Positions 43,671 to 52,104 of a stretch of 64,000 nucleotides of DNA are shown here, piece by piece; position 1 is the stretch's first letter; every line of letters starts with the position of its first letter. Location: positions 125,711-189,710 of the forward strand of contig JAAFIL010000001.1 of NCBI GenBank assembly GCA_013297775.1, given 5' to 3'. Made by a program: the position numbers and the translations under genes. The stretch is from Bacteroidota bacterium (GTDB taxonomy: Bacteria; Bacteroidota; Bacteroidia; B-17B0; Aurantibacillaceae). The notes beneath the pieces are model-generated. The model was not told where the DNA came from. It worked only from the letters and a program-made list of their open reading frames with translations, and made no database searches.

Positions 43671-44717
43671 ATGCGTCAAAAGTACCTCATCTTATTTTTA
43701 CTTGGTTCATTCATCCAATTTCTAAAGGCTCAAGAAACAACCTTTCTAACTAACGACGATACAACGCAAATTTATATCTCGCTAACCATTCAACACCAAA
43801 AACATATTTTCTTATTTGACAATGCCGCACAAAAAACGGTCTTGTTCTTACCCGAAAAAAGTGCCATTAAAAACCATGCCGTACTTTCAAAAACCATGTT
43901 ATCCGATGCAGATAATGCAAAAGACACTGCTTATATTATTCAATCGCATTTATCCATTCCCGAATTAAAAATTCAAAATAAAAAATTTATACTTTTAGCT
44001 GTACCAAAAATACCTAACCAATTAAAACAAAATGGCGTAAGTGGCATCTTAGGGTTAGATGTAATTGATTCCTACGATTGGTTAATTGATTTCAAAGCCT
44101 GTAAAATATATGCTGATAAAAAAATAAAAAATCTAACTACCGACGATTACTTTAAACTAAATACTTGCAGAGATAAAGAAGGCATAATTGCTTTACCTAT
44201 TGAAACCAACACTTTAAAAGATACGTTTACCATTGATTTTGGACACAACCAATGCTTTAGTTCCCATTTAAAAAATATTCACTCCAAATGGGACTATCTT
44301 AAACTATCGCAAGTGTACTCAGTTAACGCCCAAGGAAAATTAGACAGTTCTTACATTGGCTCGGCACCCATCGTAAAATTAAGTAACGCACTTTGCTTGC
44401 AAAATGTACCCGTAACGTATATGAAAGCGAGCGGCTCTAATCTGGTTGGTGTTAGCTTTTTTAAAGTATTTGGTAAAGTGGTGCTTTGGCATTCGAAGAA
44501 CCAATTATTGCTTGCTAAAAAAACACAACATACTTTTACGCTAAACGATAAGGTAATAGCCGATGCTAAAATTGTTGCCATCACCGTTCCTTTAAGCGAG
44601 GCTACACCGAGTAGTAATTTTAATACATGGCTAGGGCGTTCAAATACTGGATTAGCTCCCATCAAAAAAATAAATTTGCCAATTACTTTATTTTCTGAAG
44701 GCGGTGCTTGCAAATAA
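43671..44717 (+). CDS. secreted aspartic-protease-like protein with altered active site
   Basis: 348 residues with a signal peptide (QKYLILFLLGSFIQFLKAQ). The fold hint is the retropepsin/pepsin-like line GVSGILGLDVIDSYDWLIDF (about 122-141), and two lobes. The usual catalytic Asp-Thr/Ser-Gly is Asp50-Asn51-Ala52 in the first lobe (HIFLFDNAAQ) and Asp189-Phe-Gly in the second (FTIDFGHNQ). Either it is an inactive relative acting as a binding protein, or a diverged protease. Ends convergent to aroA with 18 bases between. Confidence 0.6.
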   Translation: MRQKYLILFLLGSFIQFLKAQETTFLTNDDTTQIYISLTIQHQKHIFLFDNAAQKTVLFLPEKSAIKNHAVLSKTMLSDADNAKDTAYIIQSHLSIPELKIQNKKFILLAVPKIPNQLKQNGVSGILGLDVIDSYDWLIDFKACKIYADKKIKNLTTDDYFKLNTCRDKEGIIALPIETNTLKDTFTIDFGHNQCFSSHLKNIHSKWDYLKLSQVYSVNAQGKLDSSYIGSAPIVKLSNALCLQNVPVTYMKASGSNLVGVSFFKVFGKVVLWHSKNQLLLAKKTQHTFTLNDKVIADAKIVAITVPLSEATPSSNFNTWLGRSNTGLAPIKKINLPITLFSEGGACK

Positions 44718-44735
44718 ATTTAATCACCATTCCAT

Positions 44736-45989
44736 TTATATAGTATTCCCTTCTAAAAAAATATAATTTACATCTTCCCAAAACGTAGGATACGATTTGT
44801 CAACTACCTCGGGGTGCTTGATGCAAACCTGCGGCACACGCATTGCCAAAAGTGCCATACACATGGCCATACGGTGGTCGTTATACGTTTCTACTTCTAA
44901 CTGTTTTGGAAATTGTGATGGCTTTACATTAGGCAAGTATAAACTATTCTCTGTAATTTGTACTTCTACATTTAACTTTTTTAATTCGGTTTGTAAAGCC
45001 AGTAAACGATTGGTTTCTTTTCCAACCAATGTTTCTAAGCCATAACAACGGGCTTCAATGCCTAATGCACAACAAAGCACAACAAGCGTTTGCGCTATAT
45101 CTGGGCAATTTGTAAAATCGTATTCAAAGCATTCAGGCAGTTCCTTAGCGTCTTTCTGCAAAACTAATCCATGGGCATTAAACGTGCTGCTTACACCAAA
45201 CACTTCGGCTAGTTTTATAATTACGGCGTCGCCTTGTAAACTATTGGGTTCTAATCCGCTTAAAGTAATGCGTCCCGATTGGCTCAAGGCTACAAAAGCC
45301 ATCCAATACGATGCCGATGACCAATCGCTTTCTACAAAAAAAGTACGCGGCTTTAAATGCAGTTCCGACTCAAGTAAAGGTTTCACGCTAATTACATTGG
45401 CTTCCCAACTTACCTCTATGTCCAATTGACGCATCAACGCAAGCGTCATTGTAATGTAAGAAGCAGATACAACTTTACCTTTCAACGTTAGCGTTAAGCC
45501 ATTTTTAAAACGAGGTGCTACCATTAACAAAGCCGAAATAAACTGACTACTAACTGACGCATCCAATTCAACAGATCCTCCTAACAACTGTTGCCCTTTA
45601 ATTTGTAAGGGCGCAAACCCTTGGGCATTTACATACGAAATGGTGGCACCTAAATGTTGTAAGGCACTTACTAATTCTTTAATAGGGCGTTGCTGCAACC
45701 GCTCAGAGCCTGTGAGCAACCATTCGCCGGGGCATGTACTTAACAACGCTGTTAAAAAACGGAGATCGGTGCCCGCATGACCCACATCGAGTGTTGCGCT
45801 ATCTGTTGTGTGGATAGCTTGTAAAGCGGTTTGTAAATCTAAAGTATCTTTTGCACTAGAGCCATTTTCAATAACTAATTCCGTTTTAAGAACTGCCTTT
45901 AAAATTAATAAACGGTTACTAATACTTTTAGAGGCGGGTAATGTTAACTGACCAGTAAACTTTTCCGAACGTAAATTAAGACACTTCAT
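44736..45989 (-). CDS. aroA: 3-phosphoshikimate 1-carboxyvinyltransferase (EPSP synthase)
   Basis: Sixth step of the shikimate pathway: joins shikimate-3-phosphate and PEP. 417 residues from ATG 45989; an upstream start at 46022 would overlap aroB by 47 bases and adds atypical residues. LPASKSISNRLLILKAV is the N-terminal substrate motif, HAGTDLRFLTALLS the PEP-binding part (GTAxRF in most), and YNDHRMAMCMALLAM the C-terminal one. Slightly shorter than E. coli AroA. Overlaps aroB by 14 bases; last in a four-gene operon. Confidence 0.93.
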   Translation of the reverse strand: MKCLNLRSEKFTGQLTLPASKSISNRLLILKAVLKTELVIENGSSAKDTLDLQTALQAIHTTDSATLDVGHAGTDLRFLTALLSTCPGEWLLTGSERLQQRPIKELVSALQHLGATISYVNAQGFAPLQIKGQQLLGGSVELDASVSSQFISALLMVAPRFKNGLTLTLKGKVVSASYITMTLALMRQLDIEVSWEANVISVKPLLESELHLKPRTFFVESDWSSASYWMAFVALSQSGRITLSGLEPNSLQGDAVIIKLAEVFGVSSTFNAHGLVLQKDAKELPECFEYDFTNCPDIAQTLVVLCCALGIEARCYGLETLVGKETNRLLALQTELKKLNVEVQITENSLYLPNVKPSQFPKQLEVETYNDHRMAMCMALLAMRVPQVCIKHPEVVDKSYPTFWEDVNYIFLEGNTI

Positions 45990-47058
45990 TGATGAGGTTT
46001 TGACGGTAAAACGAAATGGCATCTTTTATTTGCAAAGGTGCAATAGCCACATCGTAAGTCGCTTTTCCGATATGCGTCAACAATACAAAGTTTAACTTAG
46101 CAATTCCATTTTTTTTATCGTGTTGCAAATAGTTAACAAAGGATTCCCAATCGGTATCAGTTAAAATAGGTGCATGGTACAAGGGTTTTAAATACGCTAA
46201 AATACTTTCCAACTCTTTAATGTTAATCCGTTTTTTTATGTACGATAAATAACTTTCGAGCATAAGACCTATGCCTACTGCTTCACCATGAAGCAAAGGC
46301 GTTTCGTGATTCATAAATACACTTTCTAAAGCATGTGCCATGCTATGTCCGAAATTTAATAATTTACGCGGGCCTTCCTCTAAGGGGTCCTTCTTTACAA
46401 TTCGCGCTTTTAAAACAATGGCGCGTTCAATAATTAATTCATTAGTATAAATGGCTTGTGGTTTAAGTTTTCTTAATTGTAGAAACAATAATCTATCGGC
46501 AATGAGTGCCACTTTTATGATTTCGGCCAATCCACTTCTTAACTCTCGTTTGTTTAGTGTTTTTAAAAACGGCAAATGCACAAACACTATTTTAGGTTGA
46601 GTAATTGTTCCAATGTGATTTTTTATCCCCGCTGCATTAATCCCATTTTTACCGCCAATACTCGCATCGGCCATGGCTAATAATGTGGTGGGTAAATTAA
46701 TAAAATCAATTCCACGTTTAAAGGTACTTGCCACAAAGCCACCAATGTCTGACACCACACCGCCTCCAAGATTAATCAATAAACTTTTTCGGGTTGCACC
46801 ATTGTCGGTTAAGGTTTGCCATATATGTTCAACAACACGAATGTCTTTACTTGCTTCGCCAGGTTCTATTTCAATAATGGAGGCCGATTGTAAAACAGGA
46901 CAAGCCAAACTTAAATGTGGCAAGCAATGCACTAATGTGTTGCTATCACACAAAATAAAATAGGAATCGTACGAGGCGTTCTCTAAAAAAGTAGTGAGCG
47001 CAGTCCATCCTTTTTTATCAATGTGTACGTTGTAGTTAACCGCTAGAATAGGTTTCAT
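45976..47058 (-). CDS. aroB: 3-dehydroquinate synthase
   Basis: Second step of the shikimate pathway, NAD- and metal-dependent. 360 residues. NAD region NLGGGVVSDIGGFVASTFKR, substrate/metal residues in DASIGGKNGINAAG, metal ligands in FGHSMAHALE and LLHGEAVGIGLML. Its ATG overlaps the stop of the upstream amidotransferase gene by 4 bases, and its own end overlaps aroA by 14. Confidence 0.95.
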   Translation of the reverse strand: MKPILAVNYNVHIDKKGWTALTTFLENASYDSYFILCDSNTLVHCLPHLSLACPVLQSASIIEIEPGEASKDIRVVEHIWQTLTDNGATRKSLLINLGGGVVSDIGGFVASTFKRGIDFINLPTTLLAMADASIGGKNGINAAGIKNHIGTITQPKIVFVHLPFLKTLNKRELRSGLAEIIKVALIADRLLFLQLRKLKPQAIYTNELIIERAIVLKARIVKKDPLEEGPRKLLNFGHSMAHALESVFMNHETPLLHGEAVGIGLMLESYLSYIKKRINIKELESILAYLKPLYHAPILTDTDWESFVNYLQHDKKNGIAKLNFVLLTHIGKATYDVAIAPLQIKDAISFYRQNLINEVS

Positions 47059-47624
47059 GGTGTATAATTTAGCCAGTTTTTAATAAGTTGTTCGCCATAT
47101 TCACTTAAAATACTCTCGGGATGAAATTGAACCCCGCATACATTATAGTGTGTATGTCGCATTGCCATAATTTGATCATCTGCATCGCGCGCAATTACCT
47201 GTAAAGCCGACTGTGTTTTATCGGCTACGACCCAACTGTGGTAACGCCCTACCGAAAATGTTTTAGGGATAGTTTCAAATAACGGATCTGTGTTATCGTG
47301 AAAAATAGGCGTTGCTATGCCGTGCATCACCGTATTCAAATTTTTTAATTCGTGCCCAAAACACTCGCCAATAGCTTGAAGCCCTAAACATACGCCGAAT
47401 ATGGTGTGCGTGTGTGCGTGTTGTTTCAAAAACGCAGGCATAATACCCGCCTCGCTTGGCAAACCTGGCCCTGGCGATAAAACAATTTTATCGAAGCGTG
47501 CCAACTGCTCTACCGTTATGACATCGTTTAAAACAACTTCCACCTTGGCTTGGCTTACCTTTTCGAGGTAATGTTTTAGATTGTAAGTAAAACTATCGTA
47601 ATTATCGAGGATTATAATTTTCAA
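47055..47624 (-). CDS. class I glutamine amidotransferase (TrpG/PabA type)
   Basis: 189 residues. Glutaminase subunit of anthranilate or 4-amino-4-deoxychorismate synthase; supplies ammonia from glutamine to chorismate. LDNYDSFTYNLKHYL start, LSPGPGLPSEAG oxyanion region, nucleophile Cys79 in FGVCLGLQAIG, and the His-Glu pair in VQFHPESILSEYG. The operon with aroB and aroA leads to chorismate. Whether it serves tryptophan (TrpG) or folate (PabA) is open: no TrpE/PabB gene is in the window. Confidence 0.88.
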   Translation of the reverse strand: MKIIILDNYDSFTYNLKHYLEKVSQAKVEVVLNDVITVEQLARFDKIVLSPGPGLPSEAGIMPAFLKQHAHTHTIFGVCLGLQAIGECFGHELKNLNTVMHGIATPIFHDNTDPLFETIPKTFSVGRYHSWVVADKTQSALQVIARDADDQIMAMRHTHYNVCGVQFHPESILSEYGEQLIKNWLNYTP

Positions 47625-47632
47625 ATGTCAGA

Positions 47633-49405
47633 TTATGCTTCTACCGAAAATATTTTATTGATAAGGCTTATGTGCTGCTCTGTAATCACCTTCCGTTTTA
47701 AAGTTAGCTTTGGCGTAATTTGTCCGCCTTCAATGCTCCACTCCTTATTCACCACTTCAACACGCTTTAATTGCTCGTAAGCGGCCAATGTTTTATTAAC
47801 CTCGCGCAGGTGATCGGTAATTATTTTTTTAATCTCTCCATGTCCACTCATCTCTTCGTTGGTGGTGTAAGGGATGTTACTTTGCTTACAGTATTCTTTA
47901 AAATTAGCAAACGAAGGAACAATAAGTGCCGATGCAAACTTTTGACCCTCGCCCACTACCATACATTGTTCAATGAATTTATTTTCTTTTAATTTATTTT
48001 CGATGGCTACTGGTGCAATGTATTTACCGGCACTGGTTTTAAAAATTTCTTTTTTACGATCGGTAATTTTTAAAAATTTATTCTCAACAAAAGTTCCTAC
48101 ATCGCCCGTATGAAACCAACCTTCGCTATCAATTACTTCGGCGGTGGCTTCGGGATTTTTGTAATACCCTAACATTAAACTAGGCCCTCGCATTAAAATT
48201 TCGCCATCTTCTTCTGCAATTTTTACTTCGAGGTTACTGCAAATAGGCCCTACCGTACCGAAACGAATGTTATCATCTCCATAACGATTTACCGAAATGA
48301 CCGGACTGGTTTCTGTTAAGCCATAACCTTGAAGCATTTTTAATCCGGCGCAAGTAAAAATGCGTTCTAACTTACTATTTAATGCAGCACCACCACTGGC
48401 AATACATTCCATTTGTCCACCCACAGCTGCACGCCATTTTTTATAAACTAAAGCATCGGCTATTTTGTGTTGAATGGCATAAACAGGTCCATTTCCCTTT
48501 TCGTTGTATTGGTGTGCCAAAGCCACACTCCAATCGAATAATTTACGTTTAAAGCCCGTTAATTTTTCGCCTGCCGAACTAATGCGTTCATAAACCCGTT
48601 CAATGATACGAGGCACCGCAACAAAAATTTGGGGTTTAATTTCTCGGCAATTATCACCAATGGTTTCAAAACTTTCGGCATAATAAACGCTAATGCCATG
48701 GTATAAATAAAGGGTACACACCATCCGTTCGTAAACATGATTAAGCGGTAAAAAACTTAAAGCTCGCCAGTGTTTTGAAAAAGGTGCAAAGTGTTCGCAG
48801 GCTGTAATATTCGAAACTAAATTTTGGTGCGAAAGCATCACGCCCTTTGGGATGCCCGTTGTACCCGAGGTATATAAAATAGAAAGTAAATCGTTGGGTT
48901 GTATATTTTTTTTAAGTGCATTCACCACGTCTGCTTGTGGGTTGGCTATGCCTAAAGCCAAAAATTCTGAAAACGGTTTAACGCCTTCTACATCCCCAAA
49001 GGCAAATACATATTTTAAATACGGAAGATTGGCTTCTATGCTTTGGAGTTTAGCATAAATACTTTTATCAGAAATAAACACCACGCAAGCTTCGCTATGA
49101 TTTAAAATAAATTGGAGGTCGTTTAAACTAATCGTAGGATAAATAGGTGCTGTTACAATGCCCGCTAATTGAGCACCAAAGTCCACAAAATTCCATTCGG
49201 GGCGATTATTAGAAATGATAGCAACTTTATCGTTACGGGTTAATCCTAAATGCAAAAGCGCGTAAGCCACTTGATGAGCCGCCTCTGAAAAATTAGTAGT
49301 ACTGTAACTTTTCCAAACCTTATTTTCTTTGGCGTTTAAAATGGTTGAGTTGGCATACCCATTATTGTAACGTTCTAGTATATCAAAAATGCGAGTTATT
49401 TCCAT
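47633..49405 (-). CDS. long-chain acyl-CoA synthetase (AMP-binding)
   Basis: 590 residues. Activates fatty acids with ATP to acyl-CoA. P-loop-like motif LLSILYTSGTTGIPKGVMLS, LQGYGLTETSPVISVN in the middle, GWFHTGDVGTF (A8) and DRKKEIFKTSAGKYIAP near the end: the long-chain FAA1-type subfamily. First gene of a leftward operon with trpG/pabA, aroB and aroA (8 bases to the next gene), an unusual grouping. Divergent from hldD. Confidence 0.92.
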   Translation of the reverse strand: MEITRIFDILERYNNGYANSTILNAKENKVWKSYSTTNFSEAAHQVAYALLHLGLTRNDKVAIISNNRPEWNFVDFGAQLAGIVTAPIYPTISLNDLQFILNHSEACVVFISDKSIYAKLQSIEANLPYLKYVFAFGDVEGVKPFSEFLALGIANPQADVVNALKKNIQPNDLLSILYTSGTTGIPKGVMLSHQNLVSNITACEHFAPFSKHWRALSFLPLNHVYERMVCTLYLYHGISVYYAESFETIGDNCREIKPQIFVAVPRIIERVYERISSAGEKLTGFKRKLFDWSVALAHQYNEKGNGPVYAIQHKIADALVYKKWRAAVGGQMECIASGGAALNSKLERIFTCAGLKMLQGYGLTETSPVISVNRYGDDNIRFGTVGPICSNLEVKIAEEDGEILMRGPSLMLGYYKNPEATAEVIDSEGWFHTGDVGTFVENKFLKITDRKKEIFKTSAGKYIAPVAIENKLKENKFIEQCMVVGEGQKFASALIVPSFANFKEYCKQSNIPYTTNEEMSGHGEIKKIITDHLREVNKTLAAYEQLKRVEVVNKEWSIEGGQITPKLTLKRKVITEQHISLINKIFSVEA

Positions 49406-49452
49406 AGTTCTTAGTCAGTATCTAATATCTTATTATTTTGTGAAAATAACAA

Positions 49453-49460
49453 TATCTTTG
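49453..49460 (+). promoter_or_regulatory. -7 box upstream of hldD
   Basis: TATCTTTG, an exact TAnnTTTG match, 23 bases before the ATG. No clear TTG box at 17-20 bases upstream, so it is partial. Confidence 0.4.
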
Positions 49461-49483
49461 GCTTTAAGTTTAATAATAATAAA

Positions 49484-50449
49484 ATGATAGTTATTACAGG
49501 TGCGGCAGGTTTTATAGGCAGTTGTTTGGTTTCTAAATTGAATGCCGAGGGCTATACTAATTTAATAGTAGTGGATGATTTTAATAAAACCAATAAACAG
49601 GCCAATTTGTTGCATAAAACTTATCGTTTACAAATAGAGCGAACTGTTTTTATAGACTGGTTAAGTGCCCACCACAGCGAGGTAGAAGCCGTTTTGCATA
49701 TTGGTGCCCGAACCGATACGACCGAGTTAAATCCCATTATCTTTGAAACTTTAAATAGCCACTATACGCAACACCTTTGGCAACTGTGCGCTCAACATAA
49801 TATTTCTTTTATTTACGCTTCGAGTGCGGCAACCTATGGTTTAGGAGAGCAAGGTTATACCGACGACGAATCGAAAATTCCATTATTAAAACCTTTAAAC
49901 CCTTATGGCGATAGCAAACAGGTATTTGATGTGTGGGCCTTGCAACAAACGCAACAACCCAAACATTGGCATGGCCTTAAATTCTTCAATGTTTATGGCC
50001 CTAATGAATACCATAAAGCACGTATGGCTTCTGTTATATTTCATGCGTTTCATCAAATACAACAAAGTGGGCAGGTGAAATTATTTCGGTCGCACGATGC
50101 TAATTACACCGATGGCGGGCAGTTGCGCGATTTTGTATATGTAAAAGATGTAGTAGAGGTAATTTATTATTTATTTAAGCAACAGCCCAAAAATGGTATT
50201 TACAATTTAGGAAGTGGGAAAGCCCGAACGTTTTTAGACTTAGCTAAAGCCACTTTTGCCGCATTAGAGAAAGAACCCAACATTGCGTTTATAGATACGC
50301 CTCTTGATATACGCGATAAATACCAATACTTTACCGAAGCCAATATGAATAAGTTACTAGCAACAGGTTACACCAAACCTTTTACCGAGTTGGAAGCAGG
50401 CGTGATGGATTATGTGAAAGAATTTTTGCTGCATACAAAGTATTTATAA
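49484..50449 (+). CDS. hldD: ADP-L-glycero-D-manno-heptose 6-epimerase
   Basis: Makes ADP-L-glycero-D-manno-heptose for lipopolysaccharide core or other heptose glycans. 321 residues, extended SDR. NAD motif TGAAGFIGS, YASSAATYG with the catalytic Ser/Thr, and Tyr-X3-Lys in NPYGDSKQ; KFFNVYGPNEYHKARM follows. It borders the polysaccharide cluster and probably supplies a sugar to it. Confidence 0.9.
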   Translation: MIVITGAAGFIGSCLVSKLNAEGYTNLIVVDDFNKTNKQANLLHKTYRLQIERTVFIDWLSAHHSEVEAVLHIGARTDTTELNPIIFETLNSHYTQHLWQLCAQHNISFIYASSAATYGLGEQGYTDDESKIPLLKPLNPYGDSKQVFDVWALQQTQQPKHWHGLKFFNVYGPNEYHKARMASVIFHAFHQIQQSGQVKLFRSHDANYTDGGQLRDFVYVKDVVEVIYYLFKQQPKNGIYNLGSGKARTFLDLAKATFAALEKEPNIAFIDTPLDIRDKYQYFTEANMNKLLATGYTKPFTELEAGVMDYVKEFLLHTKYL

Positions 50450-50488
50450 AATAAGATGTGTAGATGGCGTGTTTGATGTTATCAATAC

Positions 50489-51442
50489 TTACTCTATGAC
50501 TAAGCCATACTTTGCTAAACGCTCTTGATAGGCCGTTAATACTTTTTGTTGCGTTCCATTGGGATGGTGTTTTTCGGCTTGTTTTTGAGTACGCATGTTC
50601 AAATTAAAATCGGCTTCATTAAAATGTTTAAATTTTTTTCGACGACGTTTTTCCATAAAATGAAACAAACGCTTTTCGAGCCAATCGCCGAAAAAACCAT
50701 TTAAACACTTCTCAAAAAAACTTTTCCATTTATACGTGGGCTGAGGATTTAACAAGGCTTGTTTGTAGTAAGGACGATTGGGCAAGTAATTATCGGTCCA
50801 ATTATTTGCTTCTTGAAAGCGTTGATACAAGGGCAAATTAAAGGTAGGAACAATGGTGCGTACTTCGGTGGCAACAAAGCGGTTGTGATCGGGCACTAAA
50901 AGTCTTCCTTCTTCTAAAAAATAATTCATACAAAAAAAATGTTCCGAACGTTTCAAAAAAAATTTTTTATACCCTCGTAATAAACTCCGACACACCCAAA
51001 GTCTATTTTTAGCAGTAATCACAAAATAATCGTAATCATCACTTTCACGCATCACGCCTTTAGAGTAAGACCCCGACATATACACGCCTCTCACAAACGG
51101 AAAACTGGCTATAACCTTGCTATACCGAATTACATTATTTTTAGCGAGTTGATGCAAACACTCCCCTTGTGTTCGTTTTTCAATCCAATTGACCGACCTA
51201 TCCTTCAAGAAAAAAAAACCATTCTTGGTATCAAGGATTCCCCTGCTAACTAAGTCAAGTAGCTCTTGCTCCACTTCCTTTTTTTCGCAAACCAAGGTAC
51301 TGTTATCAAAAATTTCGGTTAAGGTTAATGGAAATTCAAATACATCGTAATAGCAGATAACTCTTATCAATTGCGCTTGTGCCAAGTTAAAATGGCGCAA
51401 GGGTGTCGTTTTGTTATTTATAGAATCAGAATTCAAAGTCAA
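50489..51442 (-). CDS. nucleotidyltransferase-fold protein in polysaccharide cluster
   Basis: 317 residues. The first 80 look like a winged-helix region (FPLTLTEIFDNSTL, then ELLDLVSRGILDTKNGFFFL). Residues 124-143, GSYSKGVMRESDDYDYFVIT, fit the polymerase-beta-type nucleotidyltransferase motif GS-X(9-11)-DxD (Gly124-Ser125, Asp136/Asp138). C-terminal half is basic, helical (KRRRKKFKHFN). Substrate unknown. Its ATG overlaps the stop of the methyltransferase gene by 4 bases, making it last of the leftward operon. Could be a nucleotidyl-transferring enzyme for a glycan or lipid, or an antitoxin-like fold; context favours the former. Confidence 0.65.
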   Translation of the reverse strand: MTLNSDSINNKTTPLRHFNLAQAQLIRVICYYDVFEFPLTLTEIFDNSTLVCEKKEVEQELLDLVSRGILDTKNGFFFLKDRSVNWIEKRTQGECLHQLAKNNVIRYSKVIASFPFVRGVYMSGSYSKGVMRESDDYDYFVITAKNRLWVCRSLLRGYKKFFLKRSEHFFCMNYFLEEGRLLVPDHNRFVATEVRTIVPTFNLPLYQRFQEANNWTDNYLPNRPYYKQALLNPQPTYKWKSFFEKCLNGFFGDWLEKRLFHFMEKRRRKKFKHFNEADFNLNMRTQKQAEKHHPNGTQQKVLTAYQERLAKYGLVIE

Positions 51443-52104
51443 TGAATTTCAAAGATATAATTTTCTTCCCAACTTATTTTTTTGGATTGAATACAATTAA
51501 AAGATAAATTATATTGGAAAGCCAGTAGTTGGATGCGTTCAATCTCGCAATTGTTGGCCAAAACCATGTAGCAAGTTCCCTCGGGGTGTAGATAGGTTTT
51601 TAAATGGCTAAAAAAAGAAATAAAAAATTCACCTTGTGCTCCACAATTCCAAGCAAGTTGAGAAGTACTCTTAACTTCATTAAAAAAGTAAGGTGGATTA
51701 ATGAACACCACATCGAACAGTTGAGGTGGAATGGATTGAAATACATTGGATTGAAGCACCGTAAATGTTTGTGGCTTAGCTTGCGGAAAATTTTTTTGAA
51801 GATTTAGCTGCACACATTCAACAGCCGCTGGGTTTAAGTCGAAACAGCACACGGTTGCCCCTTTTTGATAGGCTAATAAGCTGATGAAGCCGCTACCTGT
51901 GCATGGTTCGCAAACACGTTTCCCTTTTAGTGGCAAGGTTTCGACAAACGCTGCTAAATATTTTGAACTGAAAAAAAAGCGCGGGTGGAAAACACTTGGC
52001 AAAATTATAAACTGTAATTTTTTATAATGGAAACGGCGTGGCTTTTTTAAATACCATGCTACAAAAGGTTTTACTAATCGCTTTGCTATGTATTGCCGCC
52101 ACAT
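51439..52104 (-). CDS. class I SAM-dependent methyltransferase (NPPY type)
   Basis: 221 residues from ATG 52104, which overlaps the stop of the upstream radical SAM gene (TAATG). The start at 52140 would overlap 36 bases for no gain. SAM motif I CEPCTGSGFIS (65-75), acidic loop FDLNP, and NPPY (136-139) as in N-methyltransferases of the HemK/PrmC or N6-adenine type. Basic N-terminus (KKPRRFHYKKL). It may methylate an amino group on a sugar, protein or lipid precursor. The operon places it with two radical SAM enzymes. Confidence 0.75.
   Translation of the reverse strand: MWRQYIAKRLVKPFVAWYLKKPRRFHYKKLQFIILPSVFHPRFFFSSKYLAAFVETLPLKGKRVCEPCTGSGFISLLAYQKGATVCCFDLNPAAVECVQLNLQKNFPQAKPQTFTVLQSNVFQSIPPQLFDVVFINPPYFFNEVKSTSQLAWNCGAQGEFFISFFSHLKTYLHPEGTCYMVLANNCEIERIQLLAFQYNLSFNCIQSKKISWEENYIFEIH

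Noticed and set aside
45058-45429. 123-codon ORF on the plus strand
   Set aside because: Antisense inside aroA; no signals of expression.
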